DNA from: JBBRHF01 sp038223055
Lineage (GTDB): Bacteria > Actinomycetota > Actinomycetes > JACCUZ01
Direction of reading: 5' to 3'
Length of the DNA stretch: 9,628 bases
NCBI GenBank assembly: GCA_038223055.1
Contig: JBBRHF010000167.1
Location: 1-9,628, forward strand
A program made the position numbers and the translations under genes. Positions 5,232 to 9,628 of this stretch are shown in pieces (the first letter of the stretch is position 1; each line of letters begins with the position of its first letter). The notes under the pieces were generated by a model. It was not told where the DNA came from. It worked only from the letters and a program-made list of their open reading frames with translations, and did no database searches.

Positions 5232-8104
5232 GCGGGGATCTGCGGGCAGCGCTGACCGCCGCCGGGCTGACCGACGTGGACGCCTCGCCGTTGACCCGCG
5301 CTCTCTACTCCTCGGACGCCTCGCTCTACCGCGTGCTGCCCCGTGCTGTGGTGCGGCCCCGGCACCCGGACGAGATCGAGGCGACCCTCGAGGTCTGCCG
5401 GCGGCTGTCGGTCCCCGTCACCGCCCGCGGAGCCGGTACGTCGATCGCGGGCAACGCGATCGGACCTGGCGTGATCATCGACACCAGCAGGCACCTGCAC
5501 GGGGTGCGTTCCGTGGACCCCGAGGCGGCGGTGGCGGTGGTCGAGCCCGGCGTTGTCCAGGCCGCCGTGCAGGCCGCCGCCGCGCCGCACCGGCTGCGCT
5601 TTGGCCCCGACCCGAGCACGCACAACCGGTGCACCATCGGCGGGATGATCGGCAACAACGCCTGCGGCTCGCGCGCGCTGGCCTACGGCCGCACCTCGGA
5701 CAACGTGCTGGGCCTGGACGTTGTGACCGGGGGAGGGTCGCGGCTGCGGCTGGGCCGCGGGGGCGAGGCTGGACCCCAGTCGGGCGGCCTGCTCGACGCA
5801 CTCCGGGGACTGGTCGGCGGCGAGCTGGCGACCATCCGGACCGAGCTGGGCCGGTTCCCCCGGCAGGTGTCCGGCTACGCGCTGGAACACCTGCTGCCCG
5901 AGCACGGCTTCGACGTGTCCCGGGCGCTGGTCGGCAGCGAAGGGACCCTTGGGCTGGTCCTCGGGGCGACGCTGCGACTGGTGCGCGACCCGGCGTACCG
6001 GGTGCTGGTGGTGCTGGGCTACCCGACGATGGCCGACGCCGCCGACGCGACCCCCGCGATCCTGCCGCACGGACCCACCGCCTGCGAGGGCATGGACTCG
6101 CGCATCGTGACGCGCGTGCGCGACGTTCCCGCGGCGACCGTGCCGGACCTCCCCCGTGGTGAGGGCTGGCTCATCGTCGAGCTCGCCGGCGACCGGCTCG
6201 ACGAGCTGACCGACCGGGCCGGTCGGGTGGTCGCGGACGCGGGGGCGCTGGACGCGATGCTGGTGACCGATCCGGGTGCGGCCGGCGCTATCTGGCGGAT
6301 CCGCGAGGATGGCGCCGGTCTGGCCGGACGCACTGCGGCCGGGCGGCCCGCGCACTCCGGCTGGGAGGACGCCGCCGTGCCGGTCGACCGGCTCGGGACC
6401 TACCTTCGCGAGTTCGACCAGCTCATGGCCGAGCGGGGACTGGACGGTGTGCCCTACGGCCACTTCGGCGACGGCTGCCTGCATGTGCGGATCGACTTCC
6501 CGTTCGGGCGCGGCCAGGGGGAGCGCGGCGAGGGGACGGGGAGCGGGGAGCCCGGCGACAGCGGGCGCGGGGTCTTTCGCGAGTTCCTGCATGAGGCCGC
6601 CGTGCTCGTCGCCGGGCACGGCGGATCGATGTCCGGCGAGCACGGTGACGGCCGGGCTCGCAGCGAACTTCTGCCGCTGATGTACTCACCGCGCGTGATC
6701 TCGCTGTTCGAGCAGGTCAAGGCGCTGTTCGACCCCGAGAACCTGTTGAACCCCGGCGTTCTCGTGCGTCCGGCTGCCCTCGACGCCGGCATCCGGGTCG
6801 CCGACCTGCGACCGCGCCGCGAGGGTCTGGCGCTCGCCTACCGGCACGACGACGGCGACTTCTCCGCGGCCGTGCACCGGTGCACGGGTGTCGGCAAGTG
6901 CCGGGCCGACCTGCGCGGCACCGCGGCGGTGATGTGCCCCTCGTTCCTGGCCACCCGCGAGGAGAAGGACTCGACCCGCGGGCGGGCCCGGGTGCTGCAG
7001 GAGATGCTCGCGCCGGGCGGGCCGGTTGCGGGCTGGCGCTCGCCCGAGGTGCACCAAGCACTCGACCTGTGCCTGTCCTGCAAGGGCTGCTCCCGCGACT
7101 GCCCCACCGGCGTGGACATGGCGGCCTACAAGGCCGAGGTGCTGCACCACTCGTATGCCGGGCGCGTGCGGCCCCGCTCGCACTACACCCTGGGCCGCCT
7201 CCCGCGGTGGGCCGACCTCGCGGCCCGGTCGCCCCGGCTGGTCAACGCGTTCCTGGGCTCCCGGCTGGGCGGGACGGCCGCCAAGTGGGCCGCCGGGGTG
7301 GATGGGCGACGCTCCCTGCCGCTGTTCGCCGACCAGACGTTCCAGCAGTGGTGGCGGGCCGAGCCTCGTCGAGACGCGCGGGCTGGGGGGCGCCCGGTCG
7401 CGCTGTGGGTCGACTCGTTCACCGACCATTTCGCCCCGCACGTCGCGGTGGCGGCCGTGCGGGTGCTCGAACACGCGGGCTACCGGATCGAGGTGCCCTC
7501 CGCCGACGCCTGCTGCGGGCTGACCTGGATCACGACCGGCCAGCTGGACCGCGCGCGAGCCATCCTCACCAAGACCGTGCACCTGCTCACGCCGTACGTC
7601 GACGCGGGCACCCCCGTCGTCGGCCTCGAGCCGTCGTGCCTCGCAGCGCTGCGCGGCGACGCGGTCGAGCTGGTCGGTGATCCGGCCGCCGGGCGGCTTG
7701 CGGGTGCTGTGCGGACGCTGGCCGAGCTGCTCGGCACGGACCCCGGGTGGGCCCCGCCGCGCCTGGACGGGGTGCCGGTCCTGGCCCAGCCGCACTGCCA
7801 CCACCACGCCGTGCTGGGCTGGGACGCGGACGCGGCGCTGCTGCGCCGGGCCGGGGCGGAGCTCACCCGACTCGGCGGTTGCTGCGGGCTGGCCGGCAAC
7901 TGGGGTGTCGAGCGAGGCCACCACGACACCTCGGTTGCCATTGCCGAGCTGGCCCTGCTGCCCGCCGTGCGCGCGGCCGGGCCGGGCACCGTGCTGCTGG
8001 CCGACGGCTTCTCCTGCCGGACCCAGTTGGGCCAGCTCGCGGACCGGCCCGGACAGCACCTCGCCGAGCTGCTGGCGCAGGCCGGGCTGCCCGGCTCGGG
8101 CTGA
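5228..8104 (+). CDS. FAD-binding and (Fe-S)-binding dehydrogenase (YdiJ / D-2-hydroxyacid dehydrogenase type)
   Basis: Encodes a 958-residue fusion of a GlcD/VAO-type flavin dehydrogenase and a GlpC/GlcF-like Fe-S module. The FAD domain (about 25-260) shows ARGAGTSIAGNAIG (67-80) and CTIGGMIGNNACGS (135-148). The FAD-oxidase C domain has GHFGDGCLH (411-419, His412 and His419 as likely metal ligands) and GEHGDGRAR (from Gly470; His472). The Fe-S part has Cys552, Cys558 and Cys570 (CTGVGKC ... MCPSF) and CLSCKGCSRDCP (Cys615, 618, 621, 625). Two CCG motifs follow at Cys762-763 and Cys885-886. This architecture is that of YdiJ-like enzymes, which oxidise a D-2-hydroxyacid such as D-2-hydroxyglutarate or D-lactate and pass electrons through Fe-S centres to an acceptor. 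The exact substrate is not readable. The protein has no membrane helices and no signal peptide, so it is cytoplasmic or peripheral. GTG 5228 is the first start in frame and has only a weak ribosome binding site. Residues 427-448 are an unusual Gly/Glu-rich insertion. Confidence 0.92.
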   Translation: MSGDLRAALTAAGLTDVDASPLTRALYSSDASLYRVLPRAVVRPRHPDEIEATLEVCRRLSVPVTARGAGTSIAGNAIGPGVIIDTSRHLHGVRSVDPEAAVAVVEPGVVQAAVQAAAAPHRLRFGPDPSTHNRCTIGGMIGNNACGSRALAYGRTSDNVLGLDVVTGGGSRLRLGRGGEAGPQSGGLLDALRGLVGGELATIRTELGRFPRQVSGYALEHLLPEHGFDVSRALVGSEGTLGLVLGATLRLVRDPAYRVLVVLGYPTMADAADATPAILPHGPTACEGMDSRIVTRVRDVPAATVPDLPRGEGWLIVELAGDRLDELTDRAGRVVADAGALDAMLVTDPGAAGAIWRIREDGAGLAGRTAAGRPAHSGWEDAAVPVDRLGTYLREFDQLMAERGLDGVPYGHFGDGCLHVRIDFPFGRGQGERGEGTGSGEPGDSGRGVFREFLHEAAVLVAGHGGSMSGEHGDGRARSELLPLMYSPRVISLFEQVKALFDPENLLNPGVLVRPAALDAGIRVADLRPRREGLALAYRHDDGDFSAAVHRCTGVGKCRADLRGTAAVMCPSFLATREEKDSTRGRARVLQEMLAPGGPVAGWRSPEVHQALDLCLSCKGCSRDCPTGVDMAAYKAEVLHHSYAGRVRPRSHYTLGRLPRWADLAARSPRLVNAFLGSRLGGTAAKWAAGVDGRRSLPLFADQTFQQWWRAEPRRDARAGGRPVALWVDSFTDHFAPHVAVAAVRVLEHAGYRIEVPSADACCGLTWITTGQLDRARAILTKTVHLLTPYVDAGTPVVGLEPSCLAALRGDAVELVGDPAAGRLAGAVRTLAELLGTDPGWAPPRLDGVPVLAQPHCHHHAVLGWDADAALLRRAGAELTRLGGCCGLAGNWGVERGHHDTSVAIAELALLPAVRAAGPGTVLLADGFSCRTQLGQLADRPGQHLAELLAQAGLPGSG
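6506..6571 (+). other. Low-complexity G-rich insertion with G-quadruplex potential inside the dehydrogenase gene
   Basis: This stretch encodes 22 residues made mostly of Gly, Glu, Arg and Ser between HVRIDFPF and FREFLHE. Related proteins, as I recall them, have only a short loop here. Four G-runs of at least four bases (6517-6521, 6532-6535, 6538-6541, 6545-6548) are separated by 10, 2 and 3 bases, which matches the pattern of an intramolecular G-quadruplex on the coding strand and in the mRNA. The reading frame stays open throughout. Confidence 0.55.
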
Positions 8105-8109
8105 CCTGC

Positions 8110-8123
8110 GCACCTCCTGGTGC
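8110..8123 (+). other. Small perfect hairpin containing an anti-Shine-Dalgarno-like sequence
   Basis: GCACC (8110-8114) and GGTGC (8119-8123) pair perfectly around a TCCT loop, 5 bases after the dehydrogenase stop. CACCTCCT at 8111-8118 equals the anti-Shine-Dalgarno end of 16S rRNA. That match is only eight bases long and may be chance. Confidence 0.35.
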
Positions 8124-8130
8124 AAGGGCT

Positions 8131-8163
8131 CCGGCCGATCGGCCCGCGGGGCGGCTCGGCCGG
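8131..8163 (+). terminator. Probable transcription terminator hairpin after the dehydrogenase gene
   Basis: CCGGCCGA (8131-8138) and TCGGCCGG (8156-8163) form a perfect 8-bp inverted repeat. Inside it, GCCC (8142-8145) and GGGC (8149-8152) form a second 4-bp stem separated by a 3x3 internal loop. It begins 26 bases after the dehydrogenase stop and ends before the next promoter candidate. It lacks a T-run, so it would be a tail-less terminator; Rho-dependent or purely structural roles are alternatives. Confidence 0.45.
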
Positions 8164-8171
8164 GTCGAGCG

Positions 8172-8240
8172 GTGAGAGTTGACGTGCGAGCGTCACGGAA
8201 GGACTGTTATGCAGTGTTTCCTCACGGGTGGCCCGCCTGA
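8172..8240 (+). CDS. Possible short leader ORF overlapping the CopC/CopD-like start
   Basis: A frame from GTG 8172 (22 residues) or, if translated from the predicted transcript start, from GTG 8214 (MFPHGWPA, 8 residues) ends at TGA 8238-8240. The last base of this stop is the first base of the ATG of the next gene (TGATG), an arrangement typical of coupled translation. No convincing ribosome binding site precedes either GTG. The codon sample is too small to judge, so this could be chance. Confidence 0.2.
   Translation: MRVDVRASRKDCYAVFPHGWPA
8179..8207 (+). promoter_or_regulatory. Candidate promoter for the CopC/CopD-like gene
   Basis: TTGACG (8179-8184) matches a -35 box in 5 of 6 bases. 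A 17-base spacer leads to GACTGT (8202-8207), a poor -10 box that keeps the A at position 2 and the T at position 6. The predicted transcript start is near 8214. The local sequence is noticeably less GC-rich than its surroundings, and a hairpin separates it from the upstream gene, both consistent with a promoter here. Confidence 0.4.
8180..8195. promoter_or_regulatory. Inverted repeat over the -35 box, possible operator
   Basis: TGACG (8180-8184) and CGTCA (8191-8195) form a perfect 5-bp dyad with a 6-base centre, overlapping the -35 element of the candidate promoter. A repressor bound here would block RNA polymerase. It does not resemble a G-tract CsoR site or a CueR-type MerR site as I know them, so no regulator can be named. 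Confidence 0.3.
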
Positions 8241-9628
8241 TGGGTCGACTGCTACGTCGAGTGCTCCGCGGCGTCGCCGCGGTGCTCGTGGGCCTGGCGA
8301 TGTGGGCGGCGGGGGCCGCACCGGCCTGGGCGCAGGCTGACCTTGAGCTCGCCGAACCGGGGGCCGGCATCGGCCTGTCTCAACGACCGACCGAGATCGT
8401 GTTGCGCTTTCGCTCTGCGCTGGACCGCCGGCTGAGCCGGATCGTCGTGCTCGACGAGGCTGGCCAGGCCGTCACCGCGGGGCCGACGCTGGCCGTGGTG
8501 GGCGACGGGCAGGCGATGCGCCGCCGGCTCGGTCGGATCGACCCGGGACGCTACGACGTACGGTGGACCTCGGTTTCCCGGGGCGAAGGCCAACTGCGGC
8601 GCGGCGGCTACTCCTTCGCGTTCAAGGCCACCGTGGACGGGGCCGAGAGCGTCGCCTCCGGGCCGACCGCGGCCGCTGGCCGGTGGGGCGTCCTCGGTGG
8701 TCTGGTGGGTCTCGTCGGGCTGCTCGCGTGGGCGGGCCTCGGGCTGCTCGACCCGATGGCCCCGCGTGCCGGGGTGCCGCCGGCCCGGTCGGCGCGGCTG
8801 TCCCTCGTCGCGTCGGCGGCGACGCTGCTGGGTTTCGGGATGGTGGCTGCCGCGACAGCCCGGGTCGCCACCGGCTCGCTCGGCAACGTCGGTGCGGTGC
8901 TGTCGGGCAACCCGGCGGGTCGTTGGAGGCTCGCCGTCCTGGTGCTGGCCGCCGTGGCGGTCGTGGCCTCCTGGTCTGCGCAACGGCTCGCTCGAGCGCC
9001 CGCCCGCGCGGTGCGATTTCTGGTCACCCTGCTGGGCCTCGCTGCGCTGGTCTCGGAGGTCGCGGGCGGTCAGGCTGCGTCGTCGTCGTACCGGGTGAGC
9101 GCGGTCGCCGTCCTGGTCGCCCATCTGAGCGCCGTATCGGTGTGGCTGGCGGCGCTGGTGCTCGCGCTGCTCGGCGGCCGCACGATGTTCGCGCTCGGGG
9201 TGTTCTCACCGGCGATCATCCTCGCGGGGGTCGTGGTGTTGGCCACCAGCGAGGACCTGGCCGTCGCGGGGCTGGCCTCGGTGGGCCAGGCCACCGGCAC
9301 CGCCTATGGCCGGCTCGTGCTCGTCAAGGTTGGGTTGCTCGTGGTCATGGCGGCGCTCGCGGTGGCCCACCATCTGCTGCGCCGGCGCAGAAGGCCGACG
9401 CAGGAGGCCGTCCGGACTGTCCTGCGCCTCGAACTGGCCGCCGGCGGGGCGGCCGTGGTGATGGCTGCGGCGCTGCTCGGTTTCCCGGCGTCGCCACGCG
9501 AGGAGGCGCAGCGGGGCGACGCGGGGGCTGCCGGCGTGGCGACCGCCGCGACCGCCAGCGCATCGCCCGTGGCGCGGCTCGCGGGTCGCGCCGTCGTCAC
9601 GGTGGCCGTTGCGGGCGGTCCCTTCGTG
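8240..9628 (+). CDS. CopC-CopD-like membrane protein with substituted metal-site histidines (5' part)
   Basis: The frame is open for 463 codons from ATG 8240 to the window edge, and the gene continues beyond. A signal peptide with an Arg-rich N-region and hydrophobic core ends in AWA (29-31), giving a mature start at Gln32. Residues 32-130 are a CopC-like beta domain (LELAEPGAGIGLSQRPTEIV, GRYDVRW, GGYSFAF). About eight membrane helices follow (roughly 148-170, 186-210, 229-247, 258-275, 285-311, 316-335, 358-378, 395-415). They carry CopD features: VAHLSAVSVWLAALV (292-306), YGRLVLVKVGLL (356-367) and LRLELAAG (395-402). An Ala-rich linker begins about 417. CopC/CopD proteins bind copper outside the membrane and help import or handle it. 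Here the usual N-terminal His, the DGH His and the GHA His read Gln32, Gln118 and Gln278, so copper binding by the usual ligands looks lost. GGGTGG (8226-8231) is a modest ribosome binding site; GTG 8228 is an alternative in-frame start. Confidence 0.82.
   Translation, partial: MGRLLRRVLRGVAAVLVGLAMWAAGAAPAWAQADLELAEPGAGIGLSQRPTEIVLRFRSALDRRLSRIVVLDEAGQAVTAGPTLAVVGDGQAMRRRLGRIDPGRYDVRWTSVSRGEGQLRRGGYSFAFKATVDGAESVASGPTAAAGRWGVLGGLVGLVGLLAWAGLGLLDPMAPRAGVPPARSARLSLVASAATLLGFGMVAAATARVATGSLGNVGAVLSGNPAGRWRLAVLVLAAVAVVASWSAQRLARAPARAVRFLVTLLGLAALVSEVAGGQAASSSYRVSAVAVLVAHLSAVSVWLAALVLALLGGRTMFALGVFSPAIILAGVVVLATSEDLAVAGLASVGQATGTAYGRLVLVKVGLLVVMAALAVAHHLLRRRRRPTQEAVRTVLRLELAAGGAAVVMAAALLGFPASPREEAQRGDAGAAGVATAATASASPVARLAGRAVVTVAVAGGPFV

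Noticed and set aside
3625..6162. 845-codon + strand frame crossing the end of the LacI gene, the APC gene and the start of the dehydrogenase
   Set aside because: Its translation is Arg/Gly/Pro-rich without domains and overlaps three well-supported genes out of phase.
4958..6643. Antisense open frame of 561 codons, with similar long antisense frames at 6686-8125, 2691-3686, 3836-4840, 745-1725, 1638-2588 and 8252-9124
   Set aside because: These mirror strongly supported + strand genes, have low-complexity His/Gly/Asp/Arg-rich translations with no recognisable domain, and arise from the G/C third-position bias.
8132..8143. CCGATCGG-type palindrome as an independent operator
   Set aside because: It lies inside the larger terminator-like inverted repeat 8131-8163 and such GC palindromes recur by chance in this DNA.
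7677..8240. 187-codon frame in the 3' end of the dehydrogenase gene
   Set aside because: Most of it is an out-of-phase copy of coding sequence; only its last 8-22 codons outside the gene were kept, as a low-confidence leader ORF.
1..9628. CRISPR arrays, tRNA or rRNA genes, insertion sequences, toxin-antitoxin or phage defence genes
   Set aside because: No spaced direct repeats, tRNA-like cloverleaf, transposase motif, terminal inverted repeats or defence-type domains were seen on either strand.

Overview
The window is gene-dense, very GC-rich DNA with heavy third-position G/C bias and frequent GTG starts. It fits a high-GC actinomycete (Actinomycetota); no rRNA or other marker allows a finer placement. 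All credible genes lie on the + strand.

Region 1 (1-3791) is a sugar-uptake locus of the FrcBCA (fructose/ribose-type) ABC family. It holds the 3' end of a periplasmic-type sugar-binding protein, a BPD_transp_2 permease, a single-domain ATPase whose GTG overlaps the permease stop by 4 bp, and a LacI-family regulator that probably senses the imported sugar or a derivative and controls the locus. A strong hairpin lies between the binding-protein and permease genes. A cluster of short CAGAYC repeats lies just upstream of the regulator.

Region 2 (3830-8104) holds an APC-superfamily amino-acid permease and a large one-polypeptide FAD-linked dehydrogenase/Fe-S protein (GlcD-like half plus GlpC/CCG half, YdiJ/D-2-hydroxyacid dehydrogenase type). 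A hairpin and a possible 11-codon leader ORF that overlaps the GTG start sit between them. The dehydrogenase carries a Gly/Glu-rich insertion encoded by a G-quadruplex-like stretch.

Region 3 (8105-9628) starts with an intergenic region that contains two hairpins, a plausible sigma-70-type promoter and a dyad over its -35 box. It is followed by a CopC-CopD-like membrane protein that runs off the window. At three places where this family normally has a conserved histidine, the protein reads glutamine.

I see no CRISPR array, tRNA, rRNA, insertion sequence, phage gene or defence system, and no convincing wholly new system. The most unusual observations are the His-to-Gln pattern in the CopC/CopD-like protein, the possible leader ORFs, and the repeat cluster before the LacI gene.
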